A program made the translations under genes and the position numbers. A stretch of DNA of 64,000 bases, taken from contig CM066297.1 of the NCBI GenBank assembly GCA_033816765.1, positions 62,001 to 126,000 on the forward strand. The letters run 5' to 3'. The notes beneath the pieces were generated by a model. The model made no database searches, was not told where the DNA came from, and was given only the letters and a program-made list of their open reading frames with translations. Below, in pieces: positions 37,078 through 47,790 of this stretch (position 1 is the first letter of the stretch; the number at the start of each line of letters is the position of its first letter). This DNA comes from Nothopassalora personata. Its lineage: Eukaryota > Ascomycota > Dothideomycetes > Mycosphaerellales > Mycosphaerellaceae.

Positions 37078-39769
37078 ATGGGATTGAGCAGAACAGGATG
37101 CGTTTCCTTCTCCTCCACCGCGCAAAAAGTGAAGCGCTTCGATGGAAAGCGAAAGTCCAGCCAAACATGGGACGGCTTGCGAAAGGTGAGTTTGACTTGG
37201 CAATGGCCATTGCATCGCATTGCGAGCCCGGCTCGGGAGTTCTAAGTTTCAAGGACAGCAATCTAACACAATACACTGGCAGGATGAGGAGCTGTGGTTC
37301 GAGGATGGAGACTGCTTGGTTCACCTATACGCACCGGGTACCTCGCGGCGAGGCCCCAGTCTGAAGATCCCAATCAGACTGCTGGAAGCATCCAACGACA
37401 CTTACCTTCTGAGCCAATGTCTGCGAATAGATGAGCCGACGGCGAGCGAGACCAACTCCGACAGTACCTGCAACGCTGCCGAACACACGAACCCGGGCTC
37501 TCAGTTCTTTGAGTTATACGTCGCCGCGCCCGCCGAGCTTGCACGACCCGAAGCTTTCCTCTACCACGTCGGCACTCGCAATTACTTCGCCTACCTCTGC
37601 TCGAAACCGACGGTTGGCGAGACTCTAGGCCAAGCGCTTGCCGATCTCGCCCATCGTATAGAGGCGTGGAGCCCCGCGAGTGTTGCATCTACAGCATTTA
37701 TCGATTACCTTGAAGAGCAGAGATACTTGGACTTCGCCAATAGTCCAGACTATGCGCTGGCCGGGATGCATTTCGCCGAGCTGGCTCGAATAAAGCATGT
37801 CTGGGTCGATGCCTTCACACATTGTGTTGGTATGCGAGATCAGCTGGACAACAGCCCAGAGGCGCCGAGGTTGAGCAAGACGTCGAAGGCGTTGCTCAGT
37901 CGAGCTTCCTTGGAGATGGAGCTTCACATGGCTCGAGTGAACAAGGCGGTGGGCACCTTCCTCGAAGAAGAGCTGGGTCCTGAGTTTCTTGGTCTGTCGC
38001 GGCCCATGCGAGATCATCTTGACCGCTTTCGCAGCACGCTGCATTCCTTCTATGTTAACACGATGGGATACTTCCCTCCTGATCCCGGCAGTCCATGGAA
38101 CAAGCAGCTGTGGCGAAGCATGCACGATGACTTCCGCTGCGTTTACGAATATCTTGCTGATACCCAGTCGACGAACGACCCAACGAGTAGCAGAGGTGTA
38201 AATGGCGGGATCTGTACGACGCAGAATGTCTTCGTCTTCAACCAGCGGCACGGATACTCACCATTATTGCACCCAGTCCCATTGTTGCCAGAAGATGGCA
38301 CGCGACAAAGCACAACGTCGCCGCAAAAAGGATTCCGGAGCTTCATGCTGGGCCGGTCCGACGCGGCCTCCCAGCCGAGGATGAGGTCCCACGTCAAGCA
38401 AGCCCTGGCAACAGCTTCGAATGCTGACAATTCTGATGTCATGTCGAACCGGCTGGTCCGGGAATATATCCGGTTCGAAGGCCTCCGGCTGGAGGAGAAA
38501 GTATCGCTATCCGAGTCGCGGAAGGTGCGCTGGCTGCTCATCTATGGCGTGCTGCAAATGCTTATCAGCATCACTCGAGCACCCACAGAAGTGCAAGACA
38601 GCGAGACGCCGTCATATCCAATGTGCGTTCTCACAAGCGGTTGTCCGCCCTGGCAGCGGCCGACTATGCCGGTTGCCGAGGATGAACAGCCTGTGAAACG
38701 ACTGTCTGCAGAGATGGCTGCTGTGCGCGAGGCTTTAGAGGAAGACCGCATCTCGATTCATCCAGACTGTGAGGCAGGGAGTGCCGAAGATTACTTTGCG
38801 ATGACTGGTCTCAACAGATCGGACTCCAACAAGAGCCTGACCCAGCTGCCACAGAGGACCAGTCCTCAGCTTTCGCGAACAGCTTCCATACGATCGAGCG
38901 TCAATTCCCTGCACCGTTCAGTGGTCGGCAGCTTGCAGTCGAGGAGAAACAGCGTCAATGCCGATGGCATCACGCGGCCAAGACGGAACAGCTCTCGACG
39001 GGAAAGTCTGCTGTATGCTCCGCGGAAGATGCCGTCGTTTTGCGAGATCCTTGTTGAAGGTTATGGAAATGGAGCCGTTGAGCGCAAGAGCGAGGAGACA
39101 TGCTTCCAGGGCTGCGTCGAGTTCGCTGAGTTGGAGGCGCCCATACCTGAAGTGGACATTCTGGTGCCAATACTGGAGATGCACCAACTTGGGGTATGCG
39201 ACGATGCTGGTCCAAGTCCGGCTTCTAGTACGCATTCCGGTATCTCGAGCCAATTCAGCGACCTGAGCGGGTCGACCACACATCTGCAGGAATGCGAGTC
39301 GCCGGCCACAGAGCTGTCATCGACAACGACGGAGAAGTTCGACTTTGGGTCAGACAATAACAACCTCTTCAAGTTCGAATTCGACTTTCAGCAGGAAGAG
39401 AGCTACGCAGAACCGGAGCTGGACCTGACACCCAAACCGTCGGCTGCGCTCTCGCCGCTCACATACCGAGCAAAGCGTCCGATGGAGGGCGATCACTCCG
39501 GACGCTTCAGTGTCAATGCTGGCTGCTACACCCCGACCGGCGCATCGACGCCGCGTGTGAATAGGTCAGCCAAGGGGGAAAACATGAGCTCTGAATCTCT
39601 CCACTCGCTCGCATCGTCGGCGAGCTCAGAGTATCCCGAAGAAAGCACCCAAGCTGCCGAGATAGAAGAGCGGGAGCCGCGAGGAAGACGAAGAGTCCGC
39701 GTAAGGGCGTTTGGAATGGTTGAGGGCAGAATTAGTCTGCCGCACTCGCCTGTTGGAGAGGCGCGATGA
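37078..39769 (+). CDS. Conserved fungal protein, DUF8004-like
   Basis: Two exons (37,078-37,185 and 37,283-39,769) encode 864 aa. The 97-nt intron (GTGAGT...TGGCAG) joins VKRFDGKRKSSQTWDGLRK to DEELWFEDGDCLVHLY. This run is characteristic of a fungal-specific family that I know as DUF8004; the unspliced frame would lose it, which also fixes the ATG at 37,078. A predominantly alpha-helical domain follows to about residue 480 (for example YVNTMGYFPPDPGSPWNKQLW and ESRKVRWLLIYGVLQMLI). The C-terminal 380 residues are Ser/Thr/Pro-rich and probably disordered, with several RRxS-type phosphorylation-like sites. No membrane segment is seen. The molecular function is unknown; the family name is from memory and should be verified. 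Confidence 0.75.
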
Positions 39770-40116
39770 TCTTTGTGTGTTCGCTTTGATTTCCAAGATA
39801 CCCATTCGTACCCGTTTGTAACTGTGCTCGTTCCTCTCCAGCGGAACCTTCTTTGGACGACCTAGTCGTCAGCATTCACCTCCATGTCAAAGTGGACCTG
39901 CATGAAGATCGAGAAGAGCGGGTAATGATGCCCGTGGGCCTCGTAGGCCGACCTTGATGCAAGAATTACCAGCGACCGCTAGAAGGCTACCAAGCCAAAA
40001 GAACCCGCAGGCCAAACTGTACAACACCTGCCAGCCCCCATTACAGCACAATGCCCAAGCCAATGCAGCATGCATGCATCTATTCAGACTTGTCGTTGAA
40101 GCCTAGGCTTTATCAT
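39770..40116. other. Convergent intergenic spacer
   Basis: These 347 bp lie between the stop codons of the DUF8004-like gene and IZH3. They contain no gene and presumably hold both 3' UTRs. Confidence 0.45.
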
Positions 40117-41625
40117 CTAATATATGGAACACCCAACATCAGCCCTCCTGAAAGCCTCGCCAAAGAAACTCTGCATCGCGCTGTAATGGAACAGAATCCC
40201 ACATAGAACTGCCAAATGCCAAATATTATGGCTACCACCTGCATAGTCAAACCATCCAGGGAGGAACCGTTCCGGAATCTTCGCTGCATACATCACGGCA
40301 CCACCTAGGTAGACGGCGATGGACTTGACGATGGGCGCGTAGAAGTAGAGGGTCTCGCCGAAGCCACGCTCGTAGGTGAGTTGGATGACTGGGAGGAATC
40401 CGGTAGTGGCCAACGTGACGTAAAACCCGACTCTTGCCCATGCCATGTCTGCGCGGTTGAAAGTAGGGTGCCAGGGAAGGATGACGCCCGCGATGCCCAG
40501 GCCGAAAGTCAGGCCGATCCAGGTCCAGCGGCTCCACGGCTCGCAGTAGAAGGCGGTATACTCTGTCGTCATGATGCTAGCGGCGACCAGGAGTGAGATG
40601 CCGGTGTAGTCGACGCAGGCGAAGCGTTCCATGAGAGTTTGATCTGAGATGGAGGACATGGCGTGCCACATGCAGCTGCAGACAAGGCATTTGCATGCGG
40701 CGAAGAAGAAGCAGCCGGCGATGACGATGTCGAAGTAGCTCGCTGAGGTGAAGGCGGGGGTGTTGGGGTAGAAGCAGAAGGCGATTGCTAGGACGATGAG
40801 CAGACCAATCGCGTGGGACCAGATGTTGAAGAACTCGTTGGAGATTGTGAAGCAGCTGCGGATGCAGTCGAGTTTGGTCTCGCTGAAGCGGTAGCCATTG
40901 AGGATGTGTGGATTGACCCGCCATGGCTCGGGTAGCACGTCGTATGAGACCAGGCCATGCTTTCGGGCGTGAGCCAGGGCGACCTCTACCTTCAACTTCA
41001 TCTTCTCCTTCGCCCTGCGTGCTGCGTCTGCACCTTCGTGGACAATCTCGGCGGCCGTCGTTGCTGTGCTCTCCATGTATGCGATACCGGAATCCATGAG
41101 TTCGTGGGCAGTGGCTGTCAGACCTTGTTCCCGCATCTTGTATGCTCTTTGCTCGAGAGCAACCAGATTGTCTTCCAGCACTTTGACCCCCTCTTGCACC
41201 TTTTGCTCCAATGTGTCCTTCCTCGTCAAGGCGTCTCTGTAGTGCGATTCTAGCGTCTCCACGAAGACCTTCCTCCTCCGCCGTCCAGCATCGATGATGT
41301 CGTCCGAGACCTGTGCGCATCTTTCATGGACGTGATGTAGCGTATGATGCACGCTCTTGACTCCCTCATCGAACTTCAAAGAGCCGTATGTCTCTAACAT
41401 TTCCAGCCTCTTGCCTAAATCGTGCAAGAAGTTCTCCACCGCGATCTGCGCATTCTCCCTCTCCACACTCCATGATCGCGGATCGTAACTCGAATGGCGT
41501 CTTCGTTTCCGTGCTCTCTCGATTTCTTGATCAAACTCCGCGCCAGAGGATGCGCCGACTGTGGGCTCTTCGCGAGTCTCTGTGAATGTCTTGGTGCAGG
41601 TCGTCATTGTCGTGTAGGTGGACAT
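40117..41625 (-). CDS. IZH3: PAQR-family membrane protein, IZH3-type (hemolysin III/adiponectin receptor fold)
   Basis: Single exon, 502 aa from the ATG in CTCATGTCCACC. Residues 1-235 are hydrophilic and helical with coiled-coil character, as in yeast Izh3, which also has a long N-terminal extension. The remainder is a seven-helix PAQR domain. Its signature residues are visible: ISNEFFNIWSHAIGL before helix 1, MWHAMSS with the metal-ligand histidine, LPWHPTFNRAD, and GGSHNIWHLAVLCG containing the two C-terminal histidines. PAQR proteins act at membranes in zinc and lipid homeostasis, probably as zinc-dependent hydrolases; the specific substrate here is unknown. Confidence 0.88.
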   Translation of the reverse strand: MSTYTTMTTCTKTFTETREEPTVGASSGAEFDQEIERARKRRRHSSYDPRSWSVERENAQIAVENFLHDLGKRLEMLETYGSLKFDEGVKSVHHTLHHVHERCAQVSDDIIDAGRRRRKVFVETLESHYRDALTRKDTLEQKVQEGVKVLEDNLVALEQRAYKMREQGLTATAHELMDSGIAYMESTATTAAEIVHEGADAARRAKEKMKLKVEVALAHARKHGLVSYDVLPEPWRVNPHILNGYRFSETKLDCIRSCFTISNEFFNIWSHAIGLLIVLAIAFCFYPNTPAFTSASYFDIVIAGCFFFAACKCLVCSCMWHAMSSISDQTLMERFACVDYTGISLLVAASIMTTEYTAFYCEPWSRWTWIGLTFGLGIAGVILPWHPTFNRADMAWARVGFYVTLATTGFLPVIQLTYERGFGETLYFYAPIVKSIAVYLGGAVMYAAKIPERFLPGWFDYAGGSHNIWHLAVLCGILFHYSAMQSFFGEAFRRADVGCSIY

Positions 41626-42449
41626 GAGTGACAATAGTATTGTTCCTGCCGTGAAGGTGCAGTGAGGTCTGTCCCTCCCACTTCCTGTACGTCAATACCC
41701 GCGTGCCCTGCAGTTGGTTTGGTCCGTTCGGCAAGTCTTACGTAGGCTGCAGGATGGACTTTTCGTCGTAGCCGAGTTGTGCTTCGTTCTGATGCCGTCG
41801 CAAAGGGTGTGTGAAGTAAGGACTGTACAAAGGATGTTGCAGAAGAAGGACTGTGCGGGCGGTGGCGTGGGCAAGGAAAGAGGGTGAGTGAATTATACCG
41901 CCATGCACATGCAAAGTGTAGTTGAGAGAGTGTGGTGTGGTATTGTGAAGTGGTGGGAGAACGTGGGTTGGTTCTGTGGCGGACATTGAAGTGCGGGACT
42001 TCTTCGCCTCTGCAGCAGCATTCGTCATCCCCCATTGGCATTGGCATCGGCAGTAAATGAGTGGAGGTGCGCCAATAGCTAAATGAGGTTTGGTGCCCGA
42101 GGCGTGTACTGAAGACATTCCAGCATGTGCTGAAGACATTCACCAGCATCGTCGGCGTCCTGGTGGTGGTGGTGGTGGTGGTGGTGGTGGATATGCTGCT
42201 AGTCTTCATAATAGCCGTCGCGATGCACAAGACAAGACAGGCGAGTGAAGTGAATGACGAAAAGACTGATGGGAAGCAAACCTGCTGCTGGTGGTGGCCT
42301 GAGCAGTTCTAACATGGAGGCTCGGTTCAACCTGCCGACGCCCCAAACGCGCTCGCGTCTTCCCCGACGCATCACTGCTTGTGCTTGTGCTCGTGCTGCT
42401 GCTGGTGCTGCGCTGCTGCTCACAACTTGACCTCATATCACACCAAAAC
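41626..42449. promoter_or_regulatory. Divergent upstream region of IZH3 and the TPR/F-box gene
   Basis: These 824 bp lie between divergent starts. They include a (TGG)n repeat at 42,161-42,190 and a short direct repeat (GAAGACATTC, near 42,110 and 42,132). No additional gene is supported, although several short frames are open on the minus strand. Confidence 0.45.
42161..42190. repeat. (TGG)n trinucleotide repeat, 10 units
   Basis: A perfect TGG run in the divergent promoter region. Confidence 0.9.
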
Positions 42450-44150
42450 ATGAGCGCTGATACTCTGCGGCGTGGAGGACGCAATGCCTACGAGGATGGC
42501 GACTATGCGAAAGCACTGGGGCTATTCCGACGAGCAGTCAAGCAGCAAGGCGATCCATCCGCACCACTACTCGATCATCTGGCCGCAACACACGAGAAGC
42601 TCAAGGATCTCGACGCTGCGTTGCAGGCTGCGAAGAAGACGATACAGACGTGGCCGGTCGATCCTACAGGGTACCTGCGCGCAGGAAGAGTCCTGGTGAA
42701 GATGGGCAAGAAGTCAACAGCACTTGACATCTACAATCACGCCCTGAAGAAGGTGAAGCCTGTCGGTCTGGCATACGAAAAGCTGAAGAAAGCGCAGGCC
42801 GAGGTTCTGAAGGAGGTGGCGCCGCAGAAGAGTGTTGATCCGTTGACAGTGCTACCGCGGGAGATGGCGCTGGTGGTGTTGGAGTATCTGAGCTTCAGAC
42901 AGAGGCTTGCCATCTCTCGTGTCTCGAAGGGATGGAGGGACTTCATACGCTCCGAGCCCACCCTCTGGACACATCTGGATCTCACCGGTGCACGAGCGAA
43001 AGTCTCCAACAAGCTCGTCAGCACCGTGATCAATACCGCAAAGCACAAGCTCACAGCTGCGACTCTCAACAAGCTGTGGGACTTCGACAAAGTGCTTACA
43101 GCATTGGCGTCAAGACCTACTCTGCAGAGCTTGACCCTACTCGAGACGGGTCTACAGGGTCAGAACCTGGTCGATAGCCTGCAGAACGCGAAAGGTCTCA
43201 AGGAGCTGAAGATTATGCGAGGCACAGAAGTCAGTCAGACTACCCTGCAATCTCTCGCACTTCAGCACTGCAGGAAGCTCGAAGTCCTGCAGTGTGCACT
43301 CATCAAGGTGATCAACTTCGGTTCTCGGTGGGACCTTCAGCTCCCCGCCCTTCAAACCTTGGACATCACTGCTGGATGCATGAGCGGTGTTTCGGCACTT
43401 TGCGCAAAGCTGGGCGAACATTCTCCACACCTGCGATCTCTAACGTTGAGGGAGCTTGAACCGACACCTACTCTAGCTGGTCGGCTTGATCTTAGTCAAT
43501 GCCACAAGATCGAAGATATTCGCCTACGCCTGGCGTATACCCAGCCACAGCAGCTGCGCCTTCCACGGTCGGTACGAACACTTGACCTCACATCGTCTTG
43601 CGGCCGTGCTAGCGCAGGAAGCACCTTCTTTAGCGTCATGGAGCACGGTGACAACGAGCATGGTCTCAAATGGTCAAGACTTCCACACCTTCGCGATGTA
43701 AAGCTTGACTTTCCTGGTGCGCGATTCTCAGACATCACCAGTCCATTTCACATCACCCATCACGAAGGCAAGGAAATTCCAGATATCTCTAAGTTGAAGT
43801 CACTCTCGTTGGTGAACCCAAGCATCTCATCCGATACCAGATTCAACCACGAAGAGAGACTGAGTGACTTGGAGCATTGGGCAATCACAGGCTGCCTGGA
43901 TCTCAAGGATGATCACGTGGAACGTATGCTTCGATCATACAAGAAGCTGCGCTCTCTCGACTTCAGTGGAAGCTCGATCACTGGAGTCGCGATCAAGGAG
44001 ATCGTCAAGGGCGGGCATGTCAGGGAGCTGATTGCGAATGACTGCTTGCAAGTCGGTAGAGATGCGATCGACTGGGCTAGGTCGCAAGGGTTGAAAGTGC
44101 AGTTCGGCAACACGAGTAGTCAGGTCACTGGCAAGAAGGTGCGGTACTGA
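42450..44150 (+). CDS. pof3: TPR / F-box / LRR protein, Pof3/Dia2-type SCF substrate receptor
   Basis: 566 aa in one exon from the ATG in CAAAACATGAGC. The order of domains is diagnostic. TPR repeats cover about residues 1-115 (RNAYEDGDYAKALGLFRRAV, then YLRAGRVLVKMGKKSTALDIY). An F-box follows at about 130-175 (LPREMALVVLEYLSFRQRL, WRDFIRSEPTLW). Leucine-rich repeats run to the C terminus (LRSLTLRELEP, LRSLDFSGSSITG). S. pombe Pof3 and S. cerevisiae Dia2 share exactly this architecture and act in SCF ubiquitin ligases at replication forks, in genome stability and in gene silencing. Orthology is inferred from the architecture. The frame is open 69 nt further upstream, but that part is a repetitive Leu/Val run. 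Confidence 0.85.
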   Translation: MSADTLRRGGRNAYEDGDYAKALGLFRRAVKQQGDPSAPLLDHLAATHEKLKDLDAALQAAKKTIQTWPVDPTGYLRAGRVLVKMGKKSTALDIYNHALKKVKPVGLAYEKLKKAQAEVLKEVAPQKSVDPLTVLPREMALVVLEYLSFRQRLAISRVSKGWRDFIRSEPTLWTHLDLTGARAKVSNKLVSTVINTAKHKLTAATLNKLWDFDKVLTALASRPTLQSLTLLETGLQGQNLVDSLQNAKGLKELKIMRGTEVSQTTLQSLALQHCRKLEVLQCALIKVINFGSRWDLQLPALQTLDITAGCMSGVSALCAKLGEHSPHLRSLTLRELEPTPTLAGRLDLSQCHKIEDIRLRLAYTQPQQLRLPRSVRTLDLTSSCGRASAGSTFFSVMEHGDNEHGLKWSRLPHLRDVKLDFPGARFSDITSPFHITHHEGKEIPDISKLKSLSLVNPSISSDTRFNHEERLSDLEHWAITGCLDLKDDHVERMLRSYKKLRSLDFSGSSITGVAIKEIVKGGHVRELIANDCLQVGRDAIDWARSQGLKVQFGNTSSQVTGKKVRY

Positions 44151-44245
44151 AAGGAAGGATGGAAGAAATTCAGACCGCCAGCACAATGGTCCCTAGTCCA
44201 CGACCACCCAGCATCATACGAGCTTGCGGTATCAGCCGCGCGGGC

Positions 44246-44890
44246 CTAGACAGATCTTGGCCTAGGTCGTATTGATATAGACGAGAGGGATGACCCGAAG
44301 GGGCTCATCCTCACCTTCGTCGTGTTCATCATTTGCCATGTTGAGTCCCTACACTCCGGCGGGTGCCTCTTCTTGCCGTCGTCGCTTCCTTCTTCAGCGC
44401 TCTGCAGGATCTCCTCCTGCGTCTGCTGTATGCTTCGTTGGAGCTCTTCCCACCTGGCTTTACCGTCTTTGTTAGTACTGACAACCTCGTACCTCATCTT
44501 CAGAGCCTACAGATCTTCCAGATCAAGGAAACCAATTCCTCGATACGTCTTGTTTCCACCACTTGGTCCTATGCATTCTAGCAACAAGCATGCGATGCTC
44601 ACCGACCTCTCGCGATCCTCCCATTGCAGAATGGTCACTAAGAAGCAAACGCATTCGATTTCGGGCGAGTCGGCCATATCGTCCATGCTAATCTTGCACA
44701 GGTTGCCCAGGTAGTTGTCCCAAGAGAAGCTGATTTGTCGAAGAGTCTGATTCTCATAGACACTGAGATCGAAGCCAAGGAGTCATCTTCATCTTCTTTG
44801 AAGCTGAATTCGATCCGTCGTAGGTGACTTGTAATTGTTATCCTACCGCTGGAAACCGGCCCAAGTGGTTGGCTGGGATACTTCAGCTCG
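44246..44890 (-). pseudogene. Relic of a HET-like protein C-terminal region
   Basis: On the minus strand a formerly coding sequence can be followed from about 44,890 with one frameshift (near 44,770) and one in-frame TAG. It contains ISFSWDNYLGNLCKISMDDM, SIACLLLECIGPSGGNKTY, RGIGFLDLEDL(stop)ALKM and then an acidic helical tail ending at 44,246. The cysteine/leucine-rich segment followed by a YR.GIGF motif resembles the C-terminal part of HET-domain proteins. It lies immediately next to, and divergent from, the HET N-terminal relic at 44,897. The assignment is tentative. Confidence 0.4.
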
Positions 44891-44896
44891 AGAGTA

Positions 44897-45552
44897 ATGT
44901 CATCTACAGCATTAGAGCATTCTGCCGCCGCTGCGGTGGTACGGCTCGACGAAACGCCGTATGGCTCTCGTGCTCTCTACGACAATCTTGATGGCCAACA
45001 GAAGTTTCGGCTGATGAGGTTGCGGCACAGCAGTCCTATTCCGTGATAGCCCAGCTTCGAGCTGAGTACGGTCGCCGTACAGGAAGACGTGGTCTACACG
45101 GCTCTATCGTATGTCTGGGGTCCACCAGAGCTAGCCTACAGCGTAGACGTGGATGGGCCATGCAGTTTCCGTACGGAAGAAGCTGTGGATGTTTCTTGCT
45201 GAGGTTATTAAAGCGAAGACACTGGACTGGTTCTTCGTTGATGCTATTTGCATCAGTCAGAATGACCTGGACGAGCGCGCCGCTAAGGTCGGGCTGATGG
45301 ATGGTAACTATAGGAATGCGCAAGAAGATGGTAGCTGGACGCCGTTTTCTGAGCGGAACGTGGGAGCCTCGAGGCTGGAGAATCTGGAAATCTCGCTCTA
45401 TGAAAGTGTCTCCAGAAAACGATTGTGCTGACCAAAAAGTGGAGGAGTATGAGGACCTTCGAAATCTGAGCGAGCTGAGGCAGCGAGAGCAATGTTGGTG
45501 TCAGTGTTCCGCATCAAAGTCCCTGGCAATGTCTACTTGTCGCGGCCATTGA
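44897..45552 (+). pseudogene. HET (heterokaryon incompatibility) domain gene, decayed
   Basis: It starts at an ATG (MSSTALEHSAAAAVVRLDE), continues DGQQKFRLMRLRHSSPIP and then meets TGA TAG. The same frame then reads SFELSTVAVQEDVVY and TALSYVWGPPEL, the HET hallmark. One extra C near 45,152 shifts the frame, after which VRKKLWMFLAEVIKAKTLDW and FFVDAICISQNDLDERAAKV follow, matching the second HET block (WIDAICINQ...ER..QV). A further shift occurs near 45,320. HET proteins trigger programmed cell death on fusion of unlike hyphae. Two stops and at least two frameshifts make this a pseudogene. Confidence 0.75.
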
Positions 45553-45954
45553 TTGTTCGGGAAGTGCTCCTCGCCAAATAGCTCACATTCCAATGGCGTT
45601 CTTTGCCCTTCGATTGGAGCGAAGTCGTGGGTGTGCTGGGCAAGTACATGTCGGAGCCCGCAAATGATCCTGCTGCCTTTTTGAGTCTCTTGATCATGCC
45701 GGGCATTGACACACTCTACGTAAGGTAAGGTGCATATCTCGAAAGTCTCGTCAGTCGCGCACAGGCTCTTCAGGCGCGGCGAATTAATGGAGATTCGCGT
45801 CCTGACCACAGCTCTGTCCTGGCCATAACCATTCTTGCTTGGGCGCATTGCGCCCGAAACGCTATACGAAGTGGTAAACTGCCTCCTTACGCATCGCACT
45901 GAGAGCTTTCGGCGCCCAGGGCTGCTCTGTGCTATATGGCAGAATCCTTCGGTG

Positions 45955-46076
45955 AATTACTCCCACAGGGACAATTATGTCAGAAATTACTGCTATAGGG
46001 ATCATTATGCAAAAATTACTCCTATAGGGACTTATAGGGATGCCAAATTACTGCTATCGGGACACATTATGGCAAT
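45955..46076. repeat. Imperfect 28-30-bp tandem minisatellite, four units
   Basis: Four successive units of the form AATTACTNCTATAGGGANNATTATGNNA. The third unit has an internal partial duplication of TATAGGGA. It is AT-rich relative to its flanks and lies between the HET and F-box-like relics. Confidence 0.8.
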
Positions 46077-46304
46077 CTTCATTTTTTGCAACTATAACAT
46101 AGTTAACTATTGTTTCTGTAGATGCTAAATACACTGTAGTATGACGATGTTGCTCCGAATATCGGCTCTCGACTATATGTCCGCATTATATGTCTTAGAG
46201 GACACGGCCAGAGTACTGGACAGCGAAACCTCCTCGTCAAGCAGAGACGCACCAACACTGAGCTTCGAAAATTCTACCATGCCAGGCGCATCACTGCGGA
46301 GAAT

Positions 46305-46571
46305 GTGCCTGTATCACACTACATCAATCGCGCAAAGACGACCTGCGCTCTTGAAGACGCGAACGAGACAATCATCTTTAGCAGATTCATTGATTTGCCG
46401 GCTAAGCCTCGCGAGCAAGTATACACCGCACAATTCGCCACACTCCGCGTCGACGACAACTTCTTGCTCGCCCAGCCTCATCTGGCCAAGGTCTCACGTC
46501 AAGTCAGACACGAAAGCTTGCCGCTCTTCTACAGCACCTGCATCTTCAGCCTCCCCTGTCACGCTGAGTAG
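46305..46571 (+). pseudogene. F-box-like / DUF fungal protein, truncated
   Basis: The frame reads FSRFIDLPAKPREQVYTAQF, ATLRVDDNFLLAQPHLAKVS and then RQVRHESLPLFYSTCIFSLP before a stop. LPAELRxxIY...QP.L..VSRQVR.E.LPLFY is the standard N-terminal block of a large fungal F-box-like family; those proteins normally run 200-400 aa, so this is a remnant. The downstream fragment at 47,190-47,665 may be the C-terminal end of the same gene, with the middle scrambled. Confidence 0.6.
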
Positions 46572-47184
46572 GGACTGATATAATCTTCCAACGCCGTCGA
46601 GAGAGTCCAAGATCTATTCCGCTTGGAATCACAGTGCATCCTGCAGCACGTACGACAGCTCGTTATTGATGGGGAAATCAACAGTACAAGCACATACGAG
46701 AAACGACCCTGACACGACCACATGACGATCCGAGTGCGTGTCTGCAAAGATGGTCGGCCACATGTCTTGTGGGATATGGACGAGCCAATACAAGACTAGG
46801 AGGCTGAGATGGCGAAGAGATGTCGAGACGTCGAGTCACTTTTCGCTTGGCGCGTTGAGGGCTTGAATTTGAGGTCTGGAGACTTTGTACATGTTCGAAA
46901 AACTGATCAAGGGTGAGATCGTGAACGAGTAAAGAGGCCCCACTTCAGTATCCCTGCATGGTCGAATCGGCATGTGCCGGTCCGCGAGCATAAGCTGCGA
47001 ACTGGGAGACCTCCGGACAAAATTTCGAAAAGACCACAGGACATTTTCCAGCCGGGCGGACAAGACACGCTGAACCATCTCCAACATCTCGAGCTTAAGA
47101 GTACCATTCTATTGGCGCATGGCGGCATGGCGGTGAATGGGCTCGTCTCGCACCAAGGCGGCGCGGAGGCTCGTTCGAATGTTC

Positions 47185-47665
47185 CTTTCATATTGACGGC
47201 GAGGGTCGTGTTATGGCACATTTCATAGCACATGTGAAGAAGCTGGTGCACAAAAAGATCGAGGAGCGGCGAGCGTTGCTTGAGGCCATGTATACGGCGC
47301 GAGGAGACAAGCCGGCTGCGGTGGTGGGCGATGCTGAAGTCTTCCGGAATTGCTTCGAGCCCATTGGGAAGGACTAACGGAGGCCAGAGGCCGATGCCAT
47401 ACGAGCAGAGGACTCAGGGGCGAAGTTGCTCCCACTTGCTTCAGAACATCCTTGGGCAGCTGCCGTAAGAGGAGAAACAATCCCGGCAGAGCAGAAGAAG
47501 CTTGTATGGGATGGAGTCCCGGAGAAGAAGCAGGCGTTGTTGAGGATCCTGCGCAAGCGAGAGGAGAAGTTGGAGCTGAGAACTGGGAATGGGAAGCTCT
47601 TCTATCCCGATGTCGACTGGGTAGGAGGAAGTAATAATAGGACTCTGCCTGTTATGGTGGCGTAG
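47185..47665 (+). pseudogene. Decayed coding sequence of unknown family
   Basis: One frame reads HIDGEGRVMAHFIAHVKKLV, HKKIEERRALLEAMYTARGD, then CFEPIGKD, a TAA at about 47,376, and continues AEDSGAKLLPLASEHPWAAA, EKKQALLRILRKREEKLELR, FYPDVDWVGGSNNRTLPVMV and a stop. Only one internal stop breaks it. A CTAAC...CCAG sequence overlaps that stop, so an unrecognised intron cannot be excluded. It may be the 3' part of the F-box-like gene upstream. Confidence 0.45.
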
Positions 47666-47790
47666 GCATAATGCTCTCCACTCCTAGAACAGCCGACCAT
47701 CGCCAAGGCAGATCCTCCACCCATATGCCTGGAAAGTCTGCTGCTGGACAGCAAACCACCTCCCCATGTTCCCACTATGCCGTAGCAACC

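Noticed and set aside
41604..42230. 208-codon minus-strand frame upstream of IZH3
   Set aside because: Low-complexity Thr/His/Pro composition driven by the TGG repeat; overlaps the IZH3 5' end in another frame.
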